DNA of 64,000 bases from SHZI01 sp040080965 (GCA_040080965.1 JBEBHH010000008.1:39848-103847); one strand, 5' to 3'; shown: positions 15,654 through 23,905, counted from the stretch's first letter. The notes: generated by a model from the sequence alone, not told the origin. Numbers and translations are program-made.

Positions 15654-16526
15654 ATGTATCGGACTGGCACCTTTACCACGGCCATCGGCAGCATCCTGCG
15701 GGCGGGCCTGCTGGCCCTCGTCGCCATCGCGCTTCCGGGCCCAGCCAATGCCGCGGCCGAAGCCAGGGCGACTGCCCCGCCGATCGTCGTCGTCGGGGCC
15801 ACGGCGAAGAGCTCCACCGAGATCATCAGGCAGGCACTCGCCGCGGGCCACGCGGTCACCGGCATCGCCCGGCGCCCCGCGGACGTGACCATCCAGGATC
15901 CGCGCCTCAGGGTCCTGAAAGGCGACGTCTACGACCTGGCGTCGCTGGAAGCCGCCATGACCGGCACGGAGGTCGTGATCTCGATGGTCGGCCCCCGGGT
16001 GGACCCCACGGACACCGCGGAAACGCCGCCGACCTTCGATCTCTTCACCACGGGCACGGCCAACATCATCGCCGCCATGAAGAAGAAGGGTAACCGGCGG
16101 CTGCTCGTGGCCAGCTCCCTCGGTGTCGAGGACGAGTTCCCCACGGTGAAGCCCGCGCCCGGTGATTTCCGCCTCGGCTGGCTGTGGAAGTCCCGCTACC
16201 TCTACAAGAACATGAAGGACATGGAGGGCGTCGTCCGGGCGAGCGGCCTCGAGTACGTCATCTTCCGGCCGCCATTCCTCGTGGAAGAGCCCGCCCGCCG
16301 GGACTACAAGCTATCCGTGAACGCCAGCTCGCCCAAGGGCACGATGCTGAGCTACGCGGATTTCGGCGGCTTCGTCCTCGGGCAGGTCACGGGCAACCAG
16401 TACCTGGGCTCCTCCGTCGGCATGTACACCGACCGCCAGCTGAAGTTCGGCGAGAACGCGGACTTCGAGAAACTGGCGAAGGAAGCCAAGGAAAAGTTCG
16501 ACAAGGCCAACGCGAAGCAGCCATGA
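15654..16526 (+). CDS. Exported NmrA-like NAD(P)-binding-fold protein
   Basis: Atypical SDR-fold protein of 290 residues and first gene of a seven-gene operon. The start at 15654, after GGAG, gives a signal peptide (basic N-terminus, LLALVAIALPGPANA, cleavage before AEA). The mature protein begins with a Rossmann-like strand, IVVVGATAKSSTEIIRQAL. The nucleotide loop reads GATAKSS where family members have GATGxxG, so two glycines are missing. Segments VVISMVGPRVDP, RRLLVASSLGVED and EYVIFRPPFLVEE match NmrA/TMR-like proteins. Its stop overlaps the next start (ATGA). Export plus an altered glycine loop raises doubt that it binds a dinucleotide at all. Confidence 0.8.
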   Translation: MYRTGTFTTAIGSILRAGLLALVAIALPGPANAAAEARATAPPIVVVGATAKSSTEIIRQALAAGHAVTGIARRPADVTIQDPRLRVLKGDVYDLASLEAAMTGTEVVISMVGPRVDPTDTAETPPTFDLFTTGTANIIAAMKKKGNRRLLVASSLGVEDEFPTVKPAPGDFRLGWLWKSRYLYKNMKDMEGVVRASGLEYVIFRPPFLVEEPARRDYKLSVNASSPKGTMLSYADFGGFVLGQVTGNQYLGSSVGMYTDRQLKFGENADFEKLAKEAKEKFDKANAKQP

Positions 16527-18058
16527 ACATCAGCATCCGGCCCCTGGCCGTCCTCGCGCTTGCCGCGCTCGCACCGGCCTCCGGTCCCGCGCTTGCGGCT
16601 GGCGACGTGGAACGCGGCCGGGAAATCGCTGCCTCCTGTTCCGCCTGCCACGGCGCCGATGGCAACAGCCCGTCGCCCGCTTTCCCCGTGCTCGGCGGCC
16701 AGCACGCGGAATACCTGGTGCAGGCGTTGCTTGCCTACAAGGCGGGTACCCGGGCGGACTCCATCATGGGCGGCGCGGTGGCGACTCTCGACCGGCAGCA
16801 GCTGGAGGATGTGGCGGCGTACTTCGCCGCGCAGAAGGGTTTGACCGGGGGGCTGGCTGGCAACCCCCAGGCCGGCGTGCAGCCGCCACCCGGCGGCGGC
16901 ATGACGGCCAGCCTGAGCACCATCGAGGCAGCCGGCTCCCTCGCGGAAATCAGGGCGCCTGCACCCTCACCGGTCGAACTCGCGGCCTGCCCGGGCAAGG
17001 GTTCTCTCACCCGGGATCGCGACAGCGACGGCCTCGCCGATGCCCACGATGCCGCCCCGAAGGACCCCGGCGAGTTCGTCAGGGACGCGGACGGCGACGG
17101 CTGGTTCGCCATCTGCAACGTGCAGCAGCTGCAGGCCATCCAGACCCTGGGCACCGGCGAAGGCCAGCGCACCACGCTGGACCTGGCAGTCCGCAACACC
17201 CGCCGCTACGAGCTGGTGCAGGACCTCGACCTCGGCGGCATCGCCAGCTGGACCCCGGTTGGCAACTGCGGCGTCGAGAAGAACTGCATGATCGCGCGCG
17301 ACAAGTACGGCTTTGCGGGCGCACTGGACGGGAACGGGCACACCCTGCGCAACCTCACCGTCAGCCAGCCCGAGGGCGGCGGTGTCGGCATGTTCGGCAC
17401 CCTCGCGAAGTCGGGCGTGGTCCGTAACCTGACCCTGGAGAATGCCCGCGTCAGCGGTCGGGGCGGCGTGGGCGCGCTGGTTGGCGCCAACTTCGGCTAC
17501 ATCGCGGACTGCCAGGCCAGTGTGCAGGTCGTCGGCCGGCTGGCGTCGGGAGGGCTCGTCGGCGGCCATGCGGGCCAGGTGGTCAACTGCCACGTGCGCG
17601 GCGAAGTGTCCGGGCAGGCGGCCATCGGCGGCCTTGCCGGCGACATGAACGGGGTCGTGCGCGACAGCTCGGCGGACGTGCGCGTGAGCGCCGGCAAGGG
17701 CGTGGGCGGCCTGGTCGGCCTCAACACCACCGGAAAGGTCCTGAACAGCCGCGCCACCGGCATCGTGTCCGGGGCAGACAATGTGGGCGGCCTGGTCGGC
17801 GTGAACACCGACGCGCTGGTCGAGAACAGCTTTGCCACCGGCGACGTGCAGGGCACCGGCACCAACGTGGGCGGCCTCGTCGGCTTCAACTCCCAGAGCC
17901 GCGTGCGCTCCAGCTTCGCGACCGGGGCCGCGACGGGCAAGCAGGCCGTCGGCGGCCTCATCGGTCGCAACAACGGCGCCGTACGCAACGTTTACTCCAC
18001 GGCCGCCGCGGGCCTGATTGGCGACAATGCCGGCGGCAGCATCGATTCCACCCCGTGA
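16523..18058 (+). CDS. Cytochrome c fused to GLUG-motif repeats, secreted
   Basis: A 511-residue exported protein. A signal peptide (PLAVLALAALAPASGPALAA) leads into a cytochrome c553-like domain (about 26-115) with heme site C39-S-A-C42-H43 and PVLGGQHAEYLVQALLAYKAG. A linker with calcium-binding-like acidic repeats follows (DRDSDGLADAHD, RDADGDGWF). The C-terminal half consists of about ten GLUG repeats (GGLVGxNxGxVxxSxATG type), for example GVGGLVGLNTTGKVLNS and NVGGLVGFNSQSRVRSS. GLUG repeats are usually found in large surface or adhesion proteins, so joining them to a heme domain is unusual. It overlaps the upstream gene by ATGA and is 13 bases from the next. Role unknown; electron transfer near the cell surface is inference. 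Confidence 0.85.
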   Translation: MNISIRPLAVLALAALAPASGPALAAGDVERGREIAASCSACHGADGNSPSPAFPVLGGQHAEYLVQALLAYKAGTRADSIMGGAVATLDRQQLEDVAAYFAAQKGLTGGLAGNPQAGVQPPPGGGMTASLSTIEAAGSLAEIRAPAPSPVELAACPGKGSLTRDRDSDGLADAHDAAPKDPGEFVRDADGDGWFAICNVQQLQAIQTLGTGEGQRTTLDLAVRNTRRYELVQDLDLGGIASWTPVGNCGVEKNCMIARDKYGFAGALDGNGHTLRNLTVSQPEGGGVGMFGTLAKSGVVRNLTLENARVSGRGGVGALVGANFGYIADCQASVQVVGRLASGGLVGGHAGQVVNCHVRGEVSGQAAIGGLAGDMNGVVRDSSADVRVSAGKGVGGLVGLNTTGKVLNSRATGIVSGADNVGGLVGVNTDALVENSFATGDVQGTGTNVGGLVGFNSQSRVRSSFATGAATGKQAVGGLIGRNNGAVRNVYSTAAAGLIGDNAGGSIDSTP

Positions 18059-18071
18059 CCCCGGAGCACCC

Positions 18072-19073
18072 ATGAAGCGCAGTTGCACGACACTCCTGGC
18101 CGGCCTCTTCCTGGTCGCCGGCGGCGCGCAGGCGGACACCGCGAAGTACACCAGCACCGTCAAGCCCTTCGCGAAGGGCGACATCCTGGTCGCCGCCACC
18201 ATCATGGACAACCCCACCGACGATCATGGCGGCACTGGCCGGCTGATCCAGTACGACGAGAACCTCAGGCCGAAGGGCGAGCTTTACCTGAAGGGCACCC
18301 GGCACAAGGTCGGCGGGCTCACCTTCGCGCCGGACCGGACGCTGTGGGCCTTCTCCCAGCTGACGCCCGCGGTCGTGGAGATCGCCCCCACGGGCATCCA
18401 GAAGCCGGTACGCACCTTTTCCGACCGCATGTACTCGAGCGTGACGTTCGGCCGGGACGGCAGCCTGTACTTCGGCGAGCACATGATGGGCACCCAGACG
18501 GGGCACCCCTCGGTGACCACGAAGTTCCGCATCCTGCCCGGCCGGGACGTGATCGGTGACGGCCACGTCTTCCGGCACAGCCCCGATGGCAAGCTGCTGG
18601 ACGAATACCCGACCCAGGCCAATGGCGGCATGTTCGGCTTCCTCGCCGTGACCAGCACGGTGCTGGCCGACGACGACACCCGCATGATCTTCGTCTCCGA
18701 GACGGGCAAGCGGGTGATGCAGTACGACCTGAAGAACCGGAAGCAGCTGCCGGACCTCGCGGACTTCGCCACGAACCCGGACGTGCCCATGGTACTGGTG
18801 ATGAATCCCACGCCCGACGGCCAGCTGCTGATCAGCACGGGCAAGGGTTTCCTCGTGATGGATCCGAAGTCCGGCGCCGTGCTCCGCAATTACCCGCTCG
18901 AGGGCATGGGCTGGGCCGCGGTCAATTCGTCCCCCGACGGCCTGTTCGCCATCATCGGCAACTTCTTCACCGGCGACATCGTCAAGGTCCGCCTCTCCGA
19001 CGCCGCCATCGTGGCGCGGAACAACATCGGCCAGAAAGAGTCCCTGTCCGGCATAGCCCAGTTTCCAGGATGA
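18072..19073 (+). CDS. Exported beta-propeller-like protein
   Basis: A 333-residue protein with signal peptide (MKRSCTTLLAGLFLVAGGAQ, cleavage after AQA). Repeating four-strand-like blocks suggest a six- or seven-bladed propeller of the SMP-30/YncE kind: GTGRLIQYDENLRPKGELYL, GGLTFAPDRTLWAFS, SVTFGRDGSLYFGEH, MIFVSETGKRVMQYDLKNRK, MNPTPDGQLLISTGKGF, NSSPDGLFAIIGNFFTGDI. No catalytic signature is recognised; it may be a binding or lactonase-type protein. It follows the cytochrome-GLUG gene by 13 bases and overlaps the next gene by ATGA, so it is translationally coupled to the first SDR. Confidence 0.7.
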   Translation: MKRSCTTLLAGLFLVAGGAQADTAKYTSTVKPFAKGDILVAATIMDNPTDDHGGTGRLIQYDENLRPKGELYLKGTRHKVGGLTFAPDRTLWAFSQLTPAVVEIAPTGIQKPVRTFSDRMYSSVTFGRDGSLYFGEHMMGTQTGHPSVTTKFRILPGRDVIGDGHVFRHSPDGKLLDEYPTQANGGMFGFLAVTSTVLADDDTRMIFVSETGKRVMQYDLKNRKQLPDLADFATNPDVPMVLVMNPTPDGQLLISTGKGFLVMDPKSGAVLRNYPLEGMGWAAVNSSPDGLFAIIGNFFTGDIVKVRLSDAAIVARNNIGQKESLSGIAQFPG

Positions 19074-20113
19074 ACACGCCCATGAACCGACCCGATTCCA
19101 CCCTCAGCCGGCGCCAGCTCCTGGCCGGCGGCACCGTGCTGGCCGCAGGCGCTGCGCTCGCGGCCTGCAGCGGCGGCGAGGACCAGCCCGTCGTCCGCCC
19201 TGAAGGCGTGCCCCTGGGTCCCTATGGCGCCGAGTCCACGGCGGAACAGGTCGTCGAAGGCATCAACCTCACGGGGAAGACGGCGCTCGTCACCGGCGCC
19301 AACTCAGGCCTCGGCTACGAGACCATGCGCGTGCTCGCCCTGCGCGGGGCCCACGTCATCTGCGCCGCGCGCACCCTGGAGAAGGCCGAGCAGGCCTGCG
19401 CGGGGATCCAGGGCCGCACCACGCCGGTGGCCATCGAACTGACGGACTTCCCCTCCATCGTCACGGGCACGGACGCCGTGAAGGCGCTCGGCATGCCCAT
19501 CGACATGCTGGTCCTGAACGCCGGCATCATGGCGCTCCCCGGGCTGGAGCAGGTCTATGGCCTGGAGAAGCAGTTCGTCACCAATCACCTGGGCCACTTC
19601 ATCGTCGGCAACCGGCTGCTGCCCCAGGTGCAGGCGGCACCCCAGGGCCGGGTCGTGGTCCTCACCAGCAGCGGTTACCAGTGGGCGCCCGAGGCCGGCA
19701 TCGAGTTCGACAACCTCTCCGGCGAGCGGGACTACAACCCGAACAAGATGTATGGGCAGTCCAAGCTCGCCAACCATCTCTACGTGCGACAGCTGGCGAA
19801 AAACCTCGCCGGCACCACGACCACGGCGAACTCGGTGCATCCCGGCGTGATCATGACCAACCTGGGCCGCAGCTTCCCCCAGTGGCAGCAGGTTGCCGCG
19901 AAGCTGATCGGCTGGACCTTCATGAAGAGCGTGGAGGCCGGCACGGCCACCACCTGCTACGTGGCCACCGCGCCGGCCCTGGCCACGGTGAGCGGCTACT
20001 ACTTCGCGGACTGCAACCCGGAAGTGCCGGGCGGCCAGATGCAGAACGACGAACTGGCCACGAAGCTGTGGCAGGTGTCCGAAGAGCTCACCCGGCCCTA
20101 CCTGCTCGCATGA
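19070..20113 (+). CDS. Tat-exported lipoprotein SDR oxidoreductase, tandem copy 1
   Basis: Short-chain dehydrogenase of 347 residues. The N-terminus has a twin-arginine motif (SRRQLLAGG), a hydrophobic run and a lipobox-like LAAC with C33, so it should be exported folded and lipid-anchored. The SDR domain is intact: TGANSGLGYE for cofactor, VLNAGIM (NAG motif), catalytic TSSGYQW serine region and YGQSK Tyr/Lys pair. It resembles retinol-dehydrogenase/protochlorophyllide-reductase-like SDRs. The next gene is a close tandem duplicate, sharing VVRPEGVPLGP, NSGLGYE, EFDNLSGERDY and PGVIMTNLGR. Tat export would let it carry NAD(P)H out while bound. ATGA overlaps link it to both neighbours; an internal ATG four codons in is an alternative start. 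Confidence 0.85.
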   Translation: MNTPMNRPDSTLSRRQLLAGGTVLAAGAALAACSGGEDQPVVRPEGVPLGPYGAESTAEQVVEGINLTGKTALVTGANSGLGYETMRVLALRGAHVICAARTLEKAEQACAGIQGRTTPVAIELTDFPSIVTGTDAVKALGMPIDMLVLNAGIMALPGLEQVYGLEKQFVTNHLGHFIVGNRLLPQVQAAPQGRVVVLTSSGYQWAPEAGIEFDNLSGERDYNPNKMYGQSKLANHLYVRQLAKNLAGTTTTANSVHPGVIMTNLGRSFPQWQQVAAKLIGWTFMKSVEAGTATTCYVATAPALATVSGYYFADCNPEVPGGQMQNDELATKLWQVSEELTRPYLLA

Positions 20114-21129
20114 ACCGCCGGGACCTCCTGCTGCGCGGCTCAGCCGCCATCGCCACTGGCGCCCTTGCCACCTCCGTGGCCGGCTGCGGCCGGGCCGACG
20201 TGGTGCGGCCCGAGGGCGTGCCGCTCGGCCCGTTCAACGCGGATTCCACGGCGGAGGAAGTCACGGCAGGCATGGACCTGTCGGGAACGACCGCCCTCGT
20301 CACCGGCGCCAACTCCGGCCTCGGCTACGAGAGCATGCGCGTGCTGGCCCTGCGGGGCGCCCACGTCATCGGCACCGCGCGCACGCTGGAGAAGGCCACG
20401 GAGGCCTGCTCGTCCGTGCAGGGGCGCGCCACGCCGGTGGCCCTGGAACTCACGGACTTTGCATCCGTCGTGGCCTGCGCCGCGCAGGTGACGGCGCTCG
20501 GCACGCCCCTGGACATCCTGCTGTGCAACGCCGGCGTGATGGAAGTGCCGACCGCCGAGCAGATCAACGGCATCGAGCGGCATTTGGTCACCAACCACCT
20601 GGGCCACTACCTGCTCACCCGGCGCCTGCTGCCGCAACTCGCGGCGGCGCCCCAGGGGCGGGTCGTGGTGGTCTCGAGCGGTGCCTACAAGCAGGCCCCG
20701 GCGTCGGGCATCGAGTTCGACAACCTGTCCGGCGAACGGGACTACGAGCCGCGCAAGGCCTACGGCCAGTCGAAACTCGCCAACTACCTGTTCGTCCGCG
20801 AGCTGGCGCGGCGCCTGGAAGGCACGCGGGTCACCGCCAATGCCCTGCAGCCCGGCGTGATCATGACCAACCTGGGCCGCTACCTGCCCTGGTACCAGCT
20901 CGTCACGGCGAAGCTCTTCGGCTGGACCTTCATGAAGAGCGTCGAGGCGGGTGCGTCGACCCAGTTGTACGTCGCCACGTGGCCGAAGCTTGCCGGCGTC
21001 AGCGGCTATTTCTTCAAGGACTGCAACCCGTTCCTGCCGGGCGGGACCATGGAAAACGACGAACTCGCGGCGAAGCTCTGGACGGTGTCCGAGGACCTCA
21101 CGCGACCCTACCTGGAGAAGGCGACATGA
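20110..21129 (+). CDS. Tat-exported lipoprotein SDR oxidoreductase, tandem copy 2
   Basis: A 339-residue paralogue of the preceding protein. The start at 20110 overlaps the previous stop (ATGA) and gives NRRDLLLRGSAAIATGALAT and a lipobox-like SVAGC. The SDR core is complete: TGANSGLGYES, LCNAGVM, VVVSSGAYKQAP and YGQSKLANYLF. The C-terminal segments GWTFMKSVEAGAS and GYFFKDCNPFLPGGTMENDELAAKLW are shared with copy 1 and lie beyond the classical SDR fold, so they mark this subfamily. The long in-frame open stretch upstream of 20110 is a shadow of copy 1. Substrate unknown. The retained catalytic residues argue that both copies are enzymes. Confidence 0.85.
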   Translation: MNRRDLLLRGSAAIATGALATSVAGCGRADVVRPEGVPLGPFNADSTAEEVTAGMDLSGTTALVTGANSGLGYESMRVLALRGAHVIGTARTLEKATEACSSVQGRATPVALELTDFASVVACAAQVTALGTPLDILLCNAGVMEVPTAEQINGIERHLVTNHLGHYLLTRRLLPQLAAAPQGRVVVVSSGAYKQAPASGIEFDNLSGERDYEPRKAYGQSKLANYLFVRELARRLEGTRVTANALQPGVIMTNLGRYLPWYQLVTAKLFGWTFMKSVEAGASTQLYVATWPKLAGVSGYFFKDCNPFLPGGTMENDELAAKLWTVSEDLTRPYLEKAT

Positions 21130-21914
21130 TGTTCAACACGACACGGCGCCGGCTGCTGCTTGCCGCCGCGCTCGTCGCGCTGCCGCTGGCCGGGGCGCAG
21201 GCTGCCGGGCCGGAGCGCACGGTGCTGGTCACCGGCGCGAACCGGGGCATCGGCCTCGAGTTCGTGAAGCAGTACGAGGCGCTGGGCTGGCGGGTCATCG
21301 CCACCACCCGTGACCCGGCCTCGGCCGGCGACCTCAAGACCTTCGCCGCCAGCCACCCGAACGTGCTGGTCGAAAAGCTCGACCTGCTGGATCACGCCGG
21401 CATCGACGCGCTGGCCCGGAAGTACGCCGGCCAGCCCATCGACGTGCTGGTCAACAACGCGGGACTGATGCAGGGTCCGGACAAGGGCCAGATGGTAGGC
21501 ACCATCGACTACGCGGAATTCGACCGCTTCTACCGCACCAACGCCATGGGCCCGCTGAAGGTCTCCGAGGCCTTCTATCCCAACGTGAAGGCGGGCAAGC
21601 TCAAGGTGATGGCGGCGCTGACCACCGGCAAGGGCAAGCGGGGCATTCCGGTCCCGGGGTTCACGCTCTACAAGACCAGCAAGGCCGCCCTCGACGCGAT
21701 CCAGCAGGAGGTCGCGCTGCGCTGGAAGAACCAGGGCATCAAGGTGGTCACCCTCAATCCCGGCCGGGTCCTGACCCACGGCGAACCGGCCAGCCCGGGG
21801 CAGTCCACGGTGAGCGCCGGGGACAGCATCCGGGGCATGATTGGCGTCATCGACAAGCTCACCATGGAGCAGAGCGGCCAGACCATCCAGTGGGACGGGG
21901 AGCGGCTCGAGTAA
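21126..21914 (+). CDS. Exported SDR-fold protein lacking the usual catalytic serine
   Basis: A 262-residue SDR with an N-terminal signal (TRRRLLLAAALVALPLAGAQA), possibly Tat or Sec. The cofactor motif TGANRGIGLEF and the NNAGLM motif are present, as is YKTSK with Tyr and Lys. The strand that normally ends in the catalytic serine reads KVMAALTTGKGKR, so Thr or Gly stands in for Ser. It is related to the exported SDR at 26775 (shared TGANRGIG, GPLKV/GPLRV, F/YxSTKAAL). It overlaps the upstream gene by ATGA and is followed after 28 bases by the BNR-repeat gene. Activity is uncertain because of the serine change. Confidence 0.8.
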   Translation: MMFNTTRRRLLLAAALVALPLAGAQAAGPERTVLVTGANRGIGLEFVKQYEALGWRVIATTRDPASAGDLKTFAASHPNVLVEKLDLLDHAGIDALARKYAGQPIDVLVNNAGLMQGPDKGQMVGTIDYAEFDRFYRTNAMGPLKVSEAFYPNVKAGKLKVMAALTTGKGKRGIPVPGFTLYKTSKAALDAIQQEVALRWKNQGIKVVTLNPGRVLTHGEPASPGQSTVSAGDSIRGMIGVIDKLTMEQSGQTIQWDGERLE

Positions 21915-21942
21915 CGCAGGAAGGACACCCAGGAGAATTGGC

Positions 21943-23268
21943 ATGAAGAACGCAGTGCGATTCGTCGTGATGCTCGCCCTGGCCTGGCCCGGCCTCGTGC
22001 TGGCGGCCGGGGACCCGGGGACACCCTGGCACCAGGTCAGCGAGACGGGCCGGCGCGCCACCAGCCCGGAAATCGCGGTGGGCCCGGATGGCGCGATCAA
22101 CGTGGTCTGGCTCGACCGGGGCCTGACCGCCGAGCGCCCCCCGGAGAAGCCCCGCAAACCGGGCGAGCACAGCCACCGGTCCGAGACCGACCTGCAGTTC
22201 ACGCGCTCCACCGACGGCGGCCGCACCTGGTCGAAGCCCGTGCGGGTGAACACCGTGCCCGGCTCGGTCTGGGGTTTCGCCGTCAGCAAGCCGCGGATCG
22301 CGATCGGCAAGTCCGGCACCATCCACGTGTTCTTCCCCGGCAACGAGCGCTCGCCGGTGACGAAGCTCGATGTGGTCACCGCCCGGTACACCCGCTCCAC
22401 GGACAACGGCCGGACCTTCGAGGAGGCCCGGACGATCAATCGGCCGCCCGATTTCGACCGTACCGAAATCCTGGGCGAAGGCCTTTCCGCCACGTTCTCC
22501 TTCGGCACCATGGGCGTCGCGCCCGACGGCACCGTGGTGGCCCTGTGGCAGGACATCGGCGAGATGCAGAAGACGGCCGATGGCGCCAACGCGCACGTCG
22601 CCATCTCCACCGATGACGGCCGGACCTTCAGCACCGAGCGCGCGGCCATCGCCAACGACGCGGTCTGCCCTTGCTGCCAGCTTACCGTCGCGTTCGGCGG
22701 CGACGCACTGTTCCTGGGCTACCGCAAGCTCTACGACGACGGCCGCGACAGCACCGTGGCCCGGTCGACGGACAAAGGGCGGACCTTCTCCAGCGAGGGC
22801 CGCGTGCCGATCGGCAAGTGGAAGATCGACGGCTGCCCGCTGAAGCCGACCGAGCTCGCCGTGGACGGCCCGCGGGTGTACGCCGCCGCCTACACCGGCG
22901 GCGTCGAGCCAGCGGGCGTGTACCTGTCCCGCTCGATGGATGGAGGCCGCACGTTCAGCGGCAGCCAGCTGGTGCACCCGGGCGCGCCCTACTCCGACGC
23001 GCCGGAGATGACGGTGGGCCCGGACGGCCTGCTGCGCATCGTCTGGCAGGCGAAAATGGGCGGGCCGCGGCGCCTGTACACGGCCCAGTCCGGTAACCAG
23101 GGTGCGGCACTGTCTGCGCCGGTCGAAATCCCCACGCCGCCCGGCAACTCGGCCTACCCGGCCAGCGCCGTGGCCGGTGACGGCACAGTGCACGTGACGT
23201 GGGAACAGGAGGGGGAACTGGTCTTCGTCACCACGCTCGGGACGGCGGCGGCCACCGCCAGCCGCTGA
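21943..23268 (+). CDS. Exported BNR/Asp-box repeat (sialidase-like propeller) protein
   Basis: A 441-residue protein with signal peptide (FVVMLALAWPGLVLAA). Five Asp-box motifs are visible: STDGGRTW, STDNGRTF, STDDGRTF, STDKGRTF and SMDGGRTF, spaced as in a six-bladed sialidase-type propeller. No clear sialidase active-site arginine triad or FRIP motif was recognised, so glycosidase activity is doubtful. A CPCC motif (DAVCPCCQLTVAFGG) in the middle could bind metal or form disulfides and is not part of ordinary BNR blades. The start at 21943 follows AGGAG. It is last in the operon and is followed by a strong hairpin at 23302. Confidence 0.8.
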   Translation: MKNAVRFVVMLALAWPGLVLAAGDPGTPWHQVSETGRRATSPEIAVGPDGAINVVWLDRGLTAERPPEKPRKPGEHSHRSETDLQFTRSTDGGRTWSKPVRVNTVPGSVWGFAVSKPRIAIGKSGTIHVFFPGNERSPVTKLDVVTARYTRSTDNGRTFEEARTINRPPDFDRTEILGEGLSATFSFGTMGVAPDGTVVALWQDIGEMQKTADGANAHVAISTDDGRTFSTERAAIANDAVCPCCQLTVAFGGDALFLGYRKLYDDGRDSTVARSTDKGRTFSSEGRVPIGKWKIDGCPLKPTELAVDGPRVYAAAYTGGVEPAGVYLSRSMDGGRTFSGSQLVHPGAPYSDAPEMTVGPDGLLRIVWQAKMGGPRRLYTAQSGNQGAALSAPVEIPTPPGNSAYPASAVAGDGTVHVTWEQEGELVFVTTLGTAAATASR

Positions 23269-23301
23269 ACCTCCCACTCGCGGAGGCTGCTTATGTGCCA
23301 T

Positions 23302-23328
23302 CGCCGCCCCCGGTGACCGGGGGCGGCG
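23302..23328 (+). terminator. Strong GC hairpin at the operon end
   Basis: A perfect 12-bp inverted repeat (CGCCGCCCCCGG / CCGGGGGCGGCG) around TGA begins 33 bases after the BNR gene stop. There is no T-run, so it is either a factor-assisted terminator or a 3'-end stabilising hairpin. Confidence 0.5.
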
Positions 23329-23365
23329 GATACTCGGGGCAAACCAGAACAGGGATCAACCCTGC

Positions 23366-23905
23366 ATGCGCCCCGCCCTGCTCCTGCCCGTCCTGCTGCT
23401 GGCCTCGTCGTTCGCCACGTCCGCCGCCGCTGCAGCCACCTGGCAGCTCGCCGCCGGCCCCACCCGCTCGGACGGCAGCGCACTGGAAATCGCGCGGGCC
23501 ACGGGACGCTGGGAAACCGCCCTCGGCTACGTCTCGGGGCAGGAAGTGACGGTCCGCACCCTGCAGGACACCTGCACCGCCGGTGCCACCGGACCCGAGT
23601 GCAGCACCCTGGCGTCAACCGCCGAACGCCCCGTGGCGAGCTATGGTTACCTGAGCGTCCAGCGGAAGTTCGCCTTCCGCCGCGACCGGGCGCTGCAACC
23701 GGTCGTCGGTCTCGGCATCGTCGCCAACAGCGATACCAACGCCTACGTGTCCTCCGCGCTGACCTTCTCGCTCTCCGCCGGCCTGCGGCTCGGCGAACGC
23801 TGGACGCTCGAATGGCGGCACTTCAGCAACGCCGGGCTGGAGCAGCCGAACCTGGGGCAGGACATCCTGCTGATCCGCGCCAACTTCCGTAGCGCCAGCC
23901 CGTAG
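23366..23905 (+). CDS. PagL-like lipid A deacylase / outer-membrane barrel
   Basis: A 179-residue outer-membrane protein with signal peptide (LLLPVLLLASSFATSAAA). The C-terminal EWRHFSNAGLEQPNLG matches the PagL active-site strand with the His-x-Ser pair (H152, S154). D166 stands about where PagL has its acidic residue. The length and alternating beta pattern fit an eight-stranded barrel. PagL removes the 3-linked acyl chain of lipid A in the outer membrane. Two cysteines (QDTC, PECS) may form a disulfide. It sits between the exported-oxidoreductase operon and an FAD oxidase. Its TAG stop lies within a repeat unit. Family membership is likely; activity is inferred. Confidence 0.75.
   Translation: MRPALLLPVLLLASSFATSAAAAATWQLAAGPTRSDGSALEIARATGRWETALGYVSGQEVTVRTLQDTCTAGATGPECSTLASTAERPVASYGYLSVQRKFAFRRDRALQPVVGLGIVANSDTNAYVSSALTFSLSAGLRLGERWTLEWRHFSNAGLEQPNLGQDILLIRANFRSASP

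Noticed and set aside
17440..17990. Regular direct repeats resembling a CRISPR or satellite array
   Set aside because: They are the coding repeats of the GLUG protein; spacing follows the protein motif and there are no identical repeats with unique spacers.
21108..22655. 515-codon minus-strand open frame across the SDR and BNR genes
   Set aside because: It spans two real genes and their junction with no domain, signal peptide or ribosome site.
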